NCBI GenBank assembly: GCA_037903355.1
Contig: JBAJFE010000060.1
Coordinates: 992,001 to 1,056,000, forward strand
Reading direction: 5' to 3'
DNA from: Trichuris trichiura
Taxonomy: Eukaryota; Nematoda; Enoplea; Trichinellida; Trichuridae
Length of the DNA stretch: 64,000 bases
Part shown: in pieces, positions 35,525 to 44,940 of the stretch
Layout: each line of letters opens with the position of its first letter
Numbering within the stretch: the stretch's first letter is position 1
Program-made: the position numbers and the translations under genes
Notes under the pieces: model-generated
Told to the model about the DNA's origin: nothing
What the model saw: only the letters and a program-made list of their open reading frames with translations
The model's database searches: none

Positions 35525-36110
35525 TCATTTGTTCACTTTCATAGATTCAAAGTTCTTCAGCAGCTCAGTCGTATCCGGTAGTGCTTCCCCAAATCGCACC
35601 CAACGAGGTGGTCTATTGCTATCCTTAGTCCATTGGGAATTTTCCAGCGCATTCTGAACAAAAGTAGAGTAAACACTCATTTGCAACAAAAAATGTTCCA
35701 ACCTTCGTCTGCGACGACGCTTTCAGCAACTTGTTTGGGGCACTTTCGAGCAGCATCGTATTGGATTTATCCAAAAATATAAAATTTCCCTCACTTTCAA
35801 CCGGACAAGTTATGCGCACTTTGCTACCCGGCGGAGTGTCGGCACTAAATTATTTTTCTTTTTAAATGCAAAATGGAAACCACTAAGTCGGTAAATACTT
35901 CAAACCGCGAATTGGAGTATCCACTAAGCCGGCCACTTCACTTTTTCCATCCGTCAAGTCAATGCGGTAATAGAACTTCGACGAACGGCCTTTACCGGTA
36001 ATTTTCTTTGGTTGCAAAATGTTGCGAATTCTTTTCACTTGCAAAACCACAGGTCTTTCGCGTTCTTCCTCCCACTTAATGGGCAAAATCGGCTCTTCGA
36101 CTTTTGTCAT
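35525..36110 (-). CDS. TDRD3/RMI1-like OB-fold protein (short)
   Basis: Three minus-strand exons, 36110-35899, 35844-35703 and 35653-35525, give 160 aa in consistent phase. The first exon has RPVVLQVKRIRNILQPK, matching the VLQIQKIRN region of human TDRD3. The second has DTPPGSKVRITCPV and FIFLDKSNTMLL, matching NTPPGTKVKL and FLLLNDSNTTVL. The third ends PPRWVRFGEALPD, matching PPPFVPFG. These define the DUF1767/OB1 region that binds topoisomerase III in TDRD3 and RMI1. No UBA or Tudor domain follows; a stop comes 30 residues later. The start is uncertain: tttag|AATGAGATG at 36116 could be an acceptor, with an earlier exon supplying the N-terminal helices. RMI1-like is the alternative name. 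Confidence 0.72.
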
Positions 36111-36119
36111 CTCATTCTA

Positions 36120-37135
36120 AAATATATCCCCTTAAAACTGATACAACTCGACTTCAAAAGCGCGCAACATCTTGCCCAACTATGCCTTACGCCAGTTGGT
36201 GAAAAATGAACAAAGCAAAGCGCAAACGACATGTCTTTTCATAGTTTTGAACAGAAAAATCAAAAAATCGCCCTTAAAAGTTATCCGCGTTATTCGACCC
36301 TTCCGCATAATAAACAAACAAGTAAAATACTGCGTAATGGAAATAAAGCATCTTTTGTTTAATGGAAAACACAAGCTCAAGAGAAGCAAGGTTCCAACGA
36401 CAACTACGCCTACCTTAATGCAAAGGAGACTTTCTCCTTGTTGATAAGGAAGCAAAGGGAAATCCCTACTTCTAAGCACAACAATTTTCGGAGGCCAAAG
36501 AAAGAAGACATCTTAAAGATTTTAAGTTAATCACCGCAAAGGAAGCACAGAAAATAATTATTGAATCACTGGAGACTGAATGAAGTTTAACAAACCGTGA
36601 CCGAAGAATACTACAAAAAATAAGTAGTATTAAACGTATAGGCTGCAAAAGTGTATTAACAATATTTTCAGAACGCATAGCTAAGCTTAGAAACTTCTTA
36701 ATGCTTGGGAAAGCCTTGCTTAAGTAATTCGCGCATTGGTAGGCAAACCACAGACTAATAATCGTTTAAATGTACATGATTTAAAAAAACAGCAATGTTA
36801 CTCACACCAGATAAAGAATCAACGTTTTTAGTCAGCATTACCCTACTACCAGCAACAAATGAGTAAATACAAAATTATTTAATGACCGTAAACGGAATGC
36901 AGGTTTGCTTAAGCAAATGAACGTCGTACGAAGCTTTCTGTATATCCGCTAGCCTGAGAACTTTTTCCAGGCTCTATTAAAACCATTAGCTTTACAATTA
37001 AAAATGCCATTTTGGTTTGGAAAAAACTTTTTGCTGCCCTGAAACGGGTAAACGTGTGCGGCTAGGCTTAAAGGTTGATACAAAGCGTAGGTCAAAGAAT
37101 TCGCCCTCAACTGTCAGTAAAAAGAGTAAGTTGTA
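36120..37135. other. Intergenic region with a decayed reading frame
   Basis: Between the TDRD3-like gene and the PLE. Most of it is noncoding AT-rich sequence. The plus-strand frame near 36436-36727 is described separately. Confidence 0.45.
36436..36727 (+). pseudogene. Degenerate open frame of unknown origin
   Basis: One plus-strand frame reads through about 95 codons with two internal stops (TAA at about 36473 and TGA at about 36581). It is rich in Lys, Arg and Glu, with helix-like patterns such as AKEAQKIIIESLETE and RRILQKISSIKRIG. It lies 0.4 kb upstream of the PLE in the same orientation, so it could be a PLE N-terminal relic or an unrelated dead gene. I do not recognise the family. 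Confidence 0.25.
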
Positions 37136-37202
37136 GCCTTTTTTGGCTTCCTTTTTGTACGGATTTTCTCTGTCCCGTTGAAAAAAAAATACAGACACAA
37201 AT

Positions 37203-38424
37203 TTGTTCACCAGAACCAAGTTAAATCCTTTCCACATTGTCAAGTTGGTATCATTCTGCATGCAAGAAAGCAATTACTTCATGTTTGATAATAAGTTCTA
37301 CAAACAATCTAACGGTGTCCCTATGGGCAACCCACTATCTCCTATCCTGGCCGAAATATTCATGGACAGTTTTGAAAGGCAAATGTTGAAAACGGTAGAT
37401 AAGCAAATAGCCCCACGACTATTCAAAACATACGTTGATGACATATTCGCAATTATCAAAGATGGAAAGGAAGAACAGTTTCTAGAATTTCTTAACAGCG
37501 TATGCCCCAATCAAATCGTTTTTACAATGGAGAAAGAATCAAACCGAACCCTCCCCTTCCTTGACACACTGATTATTCGCACTAATCAAGGACTAAAAAC
37601 CAGAGTTTACAGAAAACCAACACACACTGACCAATATCTTAATTTCTCATCGCACCATCCACGCTCAGTAATGCGCGGAATCCTCTCGGGAATGATTAAC
37701 AGAGCAATCAATTTATGTGATCCAGAATTTCTCCGATCGGAATTCAACTACATTAGAAAAACATTCTACAAAAATGACTACCCGAAATCTTTTATTGACC
37801 AAGTATTCAAGCAAAAGCTGCGCAACCAGGAATCACGGCAACTAACTAATTTGCCTGATATACGCTTAGTTATCCCCTATGTGGCAGGACTAGGAGAAAA
37901 GATTGTCCAGTTAGGAAAACGATTAGGGTTCCGAGTCTTTTTCAAAGACTTCTTCAACCTCAGGACAATTCTCCGGAAGGACAAAACGAAAATCCCAGAA
38001 AACAAAAGGACAGGATTAGTCTACGCAATTAAATGTCCTTGTTCAGGAGTGTACATTGGGGAAACGGGCAACACCCTAGAACACAGATTCAATGAACACA
38101 TAAAGGGGCTTAACCACTTATAACAACGCTAAAAACATTCTCAGCAACGGCAACGACCACACAAGACAACGTGGAAGACCAATATCAGACCCAAGGATCA
38201 CCATGGAGGCAATACTAGCCTCGGCTGTTGTGGAACACGCATCACATTGCAATCTAAGCCTTGGTGCAAAAGTTTTATGTTATGAAAAGAATGCACGCTT
38301 ACGAAAAAATAAGGAAGCTCTGTATATTAGAAACAACACAACCTACAACCGAGATAAAGGAGCGGAAATAAATGAAATATGGACGAATATTGTAACCCGC
38401 TCGAATTGTTGCTCGCTCAACTAA
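37203..38424 (+). pseudogene. PLE reverse transcriptase / GIY-YIG endonuclease, truncated and frameshifted
   Basis: The first frame (37203-38123) starts inside the RT domain. It contains GVPMGNPLSPILAEIFM, the catalytic YVDD in YVDDIFAI, and the PLE signature YRKPTHTDQYLNF followed by SHHP. The GIY-YIG domain then begins with GLVYAIKCPCSGVYIGETG and RFNEH. This frame stops at 38123. The rest of the endonuclease continues in another frame at about 38203-38424 (ASAVVEHASHCNLS through EALYIRNNTTYNR), so an indel broke the gene. The N-terminal RT motifs are absent. It is not expected to make an active protein. Confidence 0.9.
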
Positions 38425-38557
38425 AATTGGATACACCCGCACGAACTGCTGACAGACAAAGAGAAAAGAACTACAAGGCCCACTTTAAAACACGGGCCTT
38501 TAAACAGCTATACACCTTGCACGTTACTAGTGCACTTTATTCATACGTCAATCCTTA

Positions 38558-38600
38558 GACCGCTGATGACGGGTCAAGTTCGGACCCGAAAGCTACGGAC
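38558..38600 (+). ncRNA. Candidate hammerhead ribozyme near the 3' end of the PLE
   Basis: GACCG (38558-38562), CUGAUGA (38563-38569), stem II GGGUC/GACCC around an AAGUUCG loop, GAAA (38588-38591), AGCU-A, then CGGAC (38596-38600). Stem I is GACCG with CGGAC, four pairs and one A-A mismatch. The cleavage site would follow UA (H17=A). Stem III is the 4-nt palindrome AGCU, which suggests a dimer. An extra C lies between CUGAUGA and stem II, which may weaken or abolish activity. The sister copy at 27.7 kb keeps the same core with changed stem I and loop bases. Confidence 0.45.
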
Positions 38601-38700
38601 AGTTTATTAATAATAAAAGTTTTTTTCAACGGGACATAGAAAATCCGTACGAAAAGGAAGCCAAAAAATGAAATTATTTGGTCCCGTACGAAGACACTAC

Positions 38701-39024
38701 ATCTTCAAAGTTGCAGCCTGAAGTTAACCTTTCGAGACTTTACTGCGTCATCATTTGAAAAAAACTGGTAATGGATAAAGTACGTAAAGCCCTTTGGCAT
38801 TACCAGCAAGTACTTACTCATTTCAATCCAAAAATAAGCGACTGATCAGAACAGGTTTCATTTGTTAGGCAGAGGAAATTTGCGCGCACTTCAGTCTTTT
38901 AAAACAAAAACAAAAGCATACATTTTCTCTTAATTATTTTGGGCGTAAAACTTTAAATATGGATTTTTCAGTGACTTTTTCAACTTTTTAATGCAACGTG
39001 TCAATGCGGCTGTTCACAATCGGT
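38701..39024. other. Spacer between the PLE and the first RBX1 copy
   Basis: About 0.3 kb of AT-rich sequence. No gene is seen. Confidence 0.5.
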
Positions 39025-39114
39025 TAACCTGCGCATCATTTTACTCCAAGCCGTTTCTACAAAAATTGGGTGGTTTCATAAACCTAACGTTGAACTCCCT
39101 TCGGCGCTTTCGTC
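39025..39114 (+). promoter_or_regulatory. Duplicated RBX1-type promoter, copy 1
   Basis: Starts TAACCTGCGCATCAT and continues with GTTTCTACA and GGTTTCATAAAC. The TAACCTG motif begins exactly 90 bp before the ATG, as in the other two copies. Shared position and sequence point to a conserved promoter or leader duplicated with the gene. Confidence 0.6.
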
Positions 39115-39509
39115 ATGACTGACGTAAGATAGAATTTCTTCTTTTAAGCTGCTTTGTAGTTAGTGTTTTTAAGTTTTCGTCAAGCGGAGAAGCGAAAGAC
39201 GAACAAGGCAAATCGACGGCAAATGAGAACGCTGCGAAGCCACGCTTTGAGATAAAGCACTGGAACGGAGTGGCAATGTGGGCATGGGACATCGACGTGG
39301 ATAATTGCGCCGTGTGCAGAAACCACATTATGGAATTGTGCATTGAATGCCAAGCGGCGCAAGGTACAAAGAAAACCGAAGAGTGCACTGTAGCATGGGG
39401 CGTCTGCAACCACGCTTTTCATCTTCACTGCATTTCTCGTTGGTTGAACACTCGCCACGTTTGTCCTTTGGACAACCGCGAATGGAAATACCAAAAGCGC
39501 GGGAAGTGA
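39115..39509 (+). CDS. rbx-1: RING-box protein 1 (RBX1/ROC1), tandem copy 1
   Basis: Catalytic RING subunit of cullin-RING ubiquitin ligases; it binds the cullin C-terminus and recruits the E2. A 9-nt first exon (39115-39123, Met-Thr-Asp) is spliced over a 50-bp intron to 39174-39509, 114 aa (human 108). After a variable acidic N-terminus the domain is near-identical to the family: [21 protein letters not shown], then [37 protein letters not shown]. All zinc ligands (Cys, His and the last Asp) are present, as is the E2-contacting Trp. This copy has N in WLN where the family and the other copies have K. It is separated from copy 2 by 1.8 kb. Confidence 0.95.
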
Positions 39510-41190
39510 AGAGACCATAAAAACGGCGAGCTGCAACCAATTTTCAGACATTTATTTCGCACGTCAGCCGTTTACTGGTATCTATGCTGGGTTTTCAACG
39601 TATCCTTTTGGGCACTTTATCATTCTGAGCACTTATCCACATTTTGTTACTATGCTATGCTTTTTTTTGTTCAAGTAGTCTCTAGACTTTGGTGATAGTG
39701 TGCAATAAATGTAACGGTGAAAAAATGTTCTCCAATTTATTCAATTGCTTACTGACTACTGTCACAAATCTGCTCTTTCAAAATTCTATGACAGAATTAT
39801 ACGAGAGCAGTTTGGCAAAATGATTTTTTCAATTTTTATCTGTTTCAAGTGCTAAAAGCTTTATGGTATCCGACAGTTTTAAGGATAAGCCTGCAGCGAG
39901 GATTTATTAAGTGAATCTTCAGTGAAGCGCCTGCAGGTTAATGCCTACAGTATACAAAGAACGAAAAGCAGGTTTCGTATAGTGTCACGCTATTAGCATC
40001 TGTATTTAAAAAAGTTATGAGGGAAAGAAATTCAACAAAACCATAAATTCTTTTTTCAACTCTACGGAAGGCTCAGAGACGAATCGTGTTCTCAAGTGGT
40101 CAACGCATCTGTGGTTGCTTAATCCTTCGAGTCTCAACTTTATTATGTCACAGTTCGGAGAAGAAAATATATTAAAAGCACCCGGCTTTATACTACACAC
40201 TTTAGTGGAAATTATTTAAATACAGCTGTAGGCTGCCAAATGCTTATCGCGGGCAGGGTCGTTCACTTTCGTAGTTAGCTACGAAAGGAATGCACCCACT
40301 CCATTTCTTCGGCTGCCACGTCGACCGTAGGACTGCCCAGTTTCCTTCCATCTCATTGGTATGTCAGATCACTGCTGAAATTCCGACCAGTGCTAATCCA
40401 GCAGCGAGTACATCCACTGAGGAAAGTCCTTGGTCTTACATCTCGTGGAAAGGAATTGCATTACTCTCATTATGAGCACTTGACGACCGGTGCCAACGTT
40501 GTCGCAGCATCAGGTAACACCTGATTAATGTAACCGAGCTTACATCTTTCTTCTTTGAAGTCTAAGCTTGAAAAAGGCGTCACGCATTTATAGGTGCGCA
40601 AGGATTAACGCTATACTTTTACCCGCCTCAAGGAAAACGGACAAATCTACTTACGTTGGCAAATGCATCAATGCTTTTAATCCGAGTAGTTCCACCGTGA
40701 ATGACAGAAGAATAAAAGCATAATTAAGGGCATCGACTATAAGTGGATGCGCAGGTACGTATGGTTCAAATGGTTTTTTAAGTTTACGACGAAAGCAGGA
40801 GGATTTTTGCTGCTGCTGCTTTGGGGTTAATCATTGCTCAAAGCTCGTCAATGAATGGGTGGAGAATTAACTGAAAGTAATCTGGGAAGCGTACCGGCAG
40901 TTTTAGGGCTTTCCTGGTTTGTCGCCGATGAACAGTATAGTAGTATCGCCAAAGCGTTAACAATGTACAAATGATGCTCATCTGGCTGTTTTATTCAATC
41001 TGAAAAACCAGGAAGCTGATGGAAACAAGCTACGAAAGATATGGCACTCCAGTTGCGTATTTATCAAAGCTTTTCTGCAAAACGAAAAGCGTTCACTTGT
41101 CTTGTACCATAACTGATAAATAAAGACTTGTTTAACGATTGTTTCTCCAGCTCAACCTTATGAGTAAACGTAAAATTCAACACATTAGCC
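39510..41190. other. Spacer between RBX1 copies 1 and 2
   Basis: About 1.7 kb with only short open frames. No recognisable gene. AATAAA for copy 1 lies near 39703. Confidence 0.5.
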
Positions 41191-41280
41191 TAACCTGCAC
41201 ATCAATTTGCCCTGACATGTTTCTACAGTAATTGAGAGGTTTCATAAACCCGACTTTCCGCTTCCATCTGCGCTTTCGTG
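41191..41280 (+). promoter_or_regulatory. Duplicated RBX1-type promoter, copy 2
   Basis: TAACCTGCACATCA at 41191, then TGTTTCTACA and GGTTTCATAAACC, again exactly 90 bp from motif start to ATG. Confidence 0.6.
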
Positions 41281-41687
41281 ATGAGTGAGGTGCGGCAAAG
41301 TTTGCTATTCTAACCTACTATCTAATTAGAATCTTTAAGTTTGCGTCAAACGAGAAAACAGAAGCTGGCGGGATTACCGAAGAAAGTTCATCATCGACGG
41401 AAGAGAAAGGTACAAAGCCGCGTTTTGAAATAAAGAAATTGTACGGAGTCGCAATGTGGGCATGGGATATATCCGTGGATAACTGTGCCGTGTGCCGAAA
41501 CCATATAATGGAATTATGCATAGAATGTCAGGCGGCCCAAGGTACCGGAACAAATGAAGAGTGCACCGTGGCGTGGGGCGTCTGCAACCACGCTTTCCAT
41601 CTTCACTGCATTTCTCGTTGGTTGAAAACTCGTCACGTTTGTCCGTTGGACAACCGCGAATGGGAGTACCAAAAGCGCGGTAAATGA
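41281..41687 (+). CDS. RING-box protein 1 (RBX1/ROC1), tandem copy 2
   Basis: Cullin-RING ligase subunit as for copy 1. A 9-nt exon (41281-41289, Met-Ser-Glu) joins 41340-41687 in phase 0, 118 aa. The N-terminus is Ser/Glu-rich ([12 protein letters not shown]). The core is the closest of the three to other animals: [55 protein letters not shown]. All zinc ligands are kept. It shares N-terminal and 3'-flanking sequence with copy 3, so these two come from the later duplication. Confidence 0.95.
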
Positions 41688-42749
41688 AGACAGCGCGAAG
41701 CTTATGGGCGGCAAGGAGGCGTAATGTTGGTCTGCCTATTTATTTGACGCTTTCCTCTTTCTTATACTTCTTCCAGCCTTTGTATATTACATCGCCATCG
41801 TATATTCTGGATTTGCAACGCTCCCCCTCCTGTTTATTGAACTGAAGCAAAGCAGATGGAATGGCACTAGCTTCTTAAACGTTTGCGAAATCCGTAATAA
41901 TAAAGCATACGATAGCGTGAACAGTTGGTGTTTTAGTCTGCCCGAAATTCCACTTGCGAAACGCGTGAGAAGAGCAACTGAGCAAATAAAGTTTTTTTGA
42001 GAATTTGCGCCAAAAGTAGAAGTTGCACATACGCTAACTTCCTTACTCAATGTTTGCTACTTACATTTCTTTTTTCTTATTGCAAAAGTTTAAATGAGCA
42101 GTTTCTTGAGACTGTAAAAAAGCCCGCCCATCAGTAGGCTTACGATCAGCGAATGATCTTTTACCCAGGCAGATTTACGAGAAATAAACAAAGCTACTCG
42201 CGTTTCGAAGGCGATATAAAGCTTTTAAACTATCACAATTTGCTCACGAATTCCATAATTACAAAGATGAATTCAGAGCTACTGACAGTAAGCTGAAATG
42301 CAGGTACCCATTGCGTAACTGCCTTTTCAAGCTTATGTTTCACCGTTTTAACGCAGGAGAATTTTAGGCGTTGACGCAAAAGTAGCAGCACCAATATTAA
42401 GCGTGGCTGTTTGCCCGAAAGCAACTTTGCCACTGGTTTGTAAGTTTTCGCCGACTGACTTTGGAAAACGACGAGTTGGAAAGGAATTGACAACACTTAA
42501 GCTGCTAGAGTTACCTACAGCTTCCAGAATTTTATTTTTTTGCGATGGGCAAAAGACTGACAAGTGGTGGAATGAATACTTTACGGTGGCAAGGAAGCAT
42601 TTGATATTAGGAGCGTTTTCGCGTTTTTCTACGGACTTAAAAGGTGGATTCTTGCTATGCCGACGAAAATGTGGAATCATTTAAGAAGGTTTTCCTCGGC
42701 AATCGTTTCGGTAGTTCAATCAAAAACAGAAACCGCCAAGACAATCGCC
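41688..42749. other. Spacer between RBX1 copies 2 and 3
   Basis: About 1 kb. Sequence after copy 2 (for example the block around CCATCAGTAGGC at about 42128) recurs after copy 3 (about 43688), marking the duplicated unit. Open frames at 42.2-42.7 kb show no domain and lie in this duplicated noncoding part. Confidence 0.5.
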
Positions 42750-42839
42750 TAACCTGCACATCATATTGTAGCGACACGTTTGTACAAAAGTAGAGTTGTT
42801 TCGTAAGCGATACGTTGAATTCTCGTCGACAGTTTCGTT
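42750..42839 (+). promoter_or_regulatory. Duplicated RBX1-type promoter, copy 3
   Basis: TAACCTGCACATCAT at 42750, then CGTTTGTACA and a decayed GTTTCGTAAGC, once more 90 bp before the ATG. Confidence 0.6.
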
Positions 42840-43249
42840 ATGAGCGAGGTACGACAAAGTTTTCTTGTTTTGAGCTGCCTTGTAACTAAAAATCGTTTAA
42901 GTCTGACTCGGACGAAAAGACGGAAGCCGGTGAGAATACCGAAGAAAAGTCGTCATCGACTAAAAACGACGGTACAAAACCCCGTTTTGAAATAAAGAAG
43001 GTTTACGGAGTCGCAATGTGGTCATGGAATATCGGCGTGGAAAACTGTGCCGTGTGCCGAAACCATATAATGGAATTATGCATAGAATGTCAGGCGGCCC
43101 GAAGTACCGGAACAAATGAAAAGTGCACTGTGGCGTGGGGCGATTGCAACCATGGCTTCCATCTTCACTGCATTTCTCGCTGGTTGAAGACGAGAAATGT
43201 TTGTCCGTTGGACAATCGCGAATGGAAGTTCAAAAAGGGCGTTAAATGA
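42840..43249 (+). CDS. RING-box protein 1 (RBX1/ROC1), divergent tandem copy 3
   Basis: Exons 42840-42848 and 42902-43249, 118 aa, the same 9-nt first exon. All zinc ligands are kept, but several positions invariant in copies 1 and 2 have changed. WAWDI is WSWNI, VDNC is VENC, EEC is [11 protein letters not shown] is [13 protein letters not shown] is TRNVC, and the tail is FKKGVK. The changes fall in the cullin-inserted strand and around the cross-brace, so a changed partner or relaxed constraint is plausible. The frame is intact with no stop. It may be a specialised paralogue or an early pseudogene. Confidence 0.9.
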
Positions 43250-44297
43250 AGGCATCAAGGTGCTTATGGGCAGCAAGTGCAATTAACATCGGTCTACCTA
43301 TCTATTGCACGCTTTCCTCTTTCTCACATTTCTTCCAGCCTCTGCGGTTTATATAACCACCGAATATTCCGGGTTTCCAACATTCCCCCCTCCTATTTAT
43401 GGAACTGAACAGAAGCAACTCGAGTGGCATTAACTTCCTTAATGCATGCACTATCTGGGATAATAAACTATGCTTTTGGGTGAATCTTTGGCACCTTAAT
43501 ATTTTCGTAATGCAACTTGCGAAGTAGCGCGCAAAGTTCTCTTTCGGAATAGGCGTCAAAAGACGACATTGGGCACGCATTAATATATTCTCCCGACGTT
43601 CGTTAGTTACACTCCTTCCTTCTCGTTGCGCTATTTTATTTGAGATAGTTTCTTATGGTTAAAAGAAATGCACATAAGTACCCTACCCATCAGTAGGCCT
43701 ACGATCAGAGTCATTATAATGCGCCTGCTCTAGATTTGTTGGAAATAAAAATACGAATTTGCATTGCGAAAGGCATACTGGTTTTCATTACTGCTGTTCT
43801 TGCGCGAATCGAGTAATTTTTTAAATTTTTTAAAAAAAGTTTGTGGTAATGCAGTATGCTGATTAGCAGGTAGGTATTGCGTAATTGCCATTTCAATTTT
43901 ACGTTTCATCATTTAGAACAAGGAGAACAGTCGCCGCCGAGGTAAAACAGCAGTAAGAATACTAAACGAGTTAGTTCAATCAAGACAAGCTTGCTTTTTG
44001 GTAGTTAGTTTGACTTCAGCCCACTTTCGCAAAAAAGGTTTTGTCGAATTCAGTCGATTCGAGATTCCAGAAACCTTGCGGTTTTCAGCAGCACTCTACA
44101 CTGTACGTAAAGCAGCGATTACGCTGAGTGCTTTGAAATAAGCCCATATTATCCTATCTTTTTATCTAGGGAACTAAAGTAAGACGGAAGTAGTAGACAG
44201 GATGTCTTGTAACCAAGCGGTGTTTCATTATGGGTTGTTCTAATCACATTCGACATGTACAGAAGTTAGCATATGTTTAATAGAAGTAACTGCGTCT

Positions 44298-44534
44298 CGG
44301 ATCTTGTCTCTTAGCTGCCCAACCGACTGAAAAATGCAGGTTCTTTCCTGGTATGCATGTAGCTATTTTGTTCTACTCGTATTGGCAAGCACGCCAGCCG
44401 TTCTGTTCTGCCCTAATCTAAGCGTATACCAAAACAGAAGCCTTAAGCTTAGGCTTAAATCTAAATAAGGGCAAAACAGGACGGGCAGTAATTCTACTGT
44501 ATGATTACAGGTTGGGTAAGAGACAAAATCTCCG
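44298..44534. repeat. Candidate MITE with terminal inverted repeats
   Basis: Terminal arms CGGATCTTGTCTCTTA..CCCAACC and GGTTGGGTAAGAGACAAAATCTCCG are inverted copies. Inside, CCGTTCTGTTCTGCCCT and AGGGCAAAACAGGACGGG form a second inverted pair, and AAAAATGCAGGTTCTTT matches the ends of the element at 57.8 kb. About 237 bp, no coding capacity. Confidence 0.5.
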
Positions 44535-44890
44535 TTTCTTTTCTACTTGATTATTTTCTATGCTAAAAGCATGGTATTTGCAATAGTAGGTAAGACCAAA
44601 TCGAGACGCAATCCAACTTGCTTTTGAACGTGGAAAACTGCAAAACAGCACATTGTGAACCATTCCTGATCAGTACAGAAAGAAATATTGACCGTTTGCA
44701 AGGATCATCTTTCGCGCAGACAGCTAAGATTTAGCTATTACTAAAGTAATATTCAAATCTGATTAATTCAAAAATTTGGGTGGCTCAGCGCAGCCTCTCA
44801 AGATGCGTTCAGCGCTAACAGTTGACGATCCACCCTTCACAGGACATTTACGACACAGAGCGACTGTAGTTACGAACTCGCTTAATCTTT

Positions 44891-44940
44891 GAACCTGAGC
44901 ATCAGACTTTGGCTGTGTGAACCTGAGCATCATATTCTAA
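44891..44940 (+). repeat. RBX1-promoter-like remnant
   Basis: GAACCTGAGCATCA occurs twice, at 44891 and 44919. The second copy continues CATATTCTAACAA, resembling the start of the RBX1 copy 3 promoter (CATCATATTGTAGCG). No RING-box reading frame follows. Confidence 0.3.

Larger units (their letters stand above)
37138..38700 (+). mobile_element. Truncated Penelope-like retroelement
   Basis: The element is bounded by an inverted pair: about 45 nt at 37138-37186 (ending in TCCCGTTGAAAAAAAA) and its reverse complement at about 38623-38670, followed by a 3' tail to about 38700. It encodes the C-terminal part of the reverse transcriptase and a GIY-YIG endonuclease. The 5' half of the RT and everything before it are missing. 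The reading frame breaks near 38122. The same termini form the palindrome at 27.6-27.9 kb, so this family has at least two copies in the window. Confidence 0.85.

Noticed and set aside
42233..42684. Overlapping 87- to 110-codon frames on both strands between RBX1 copies
   Set aside because: Part of the interval is duplicated noncoding 3' flank of RBX1, and the frames are not kept in the other copy.
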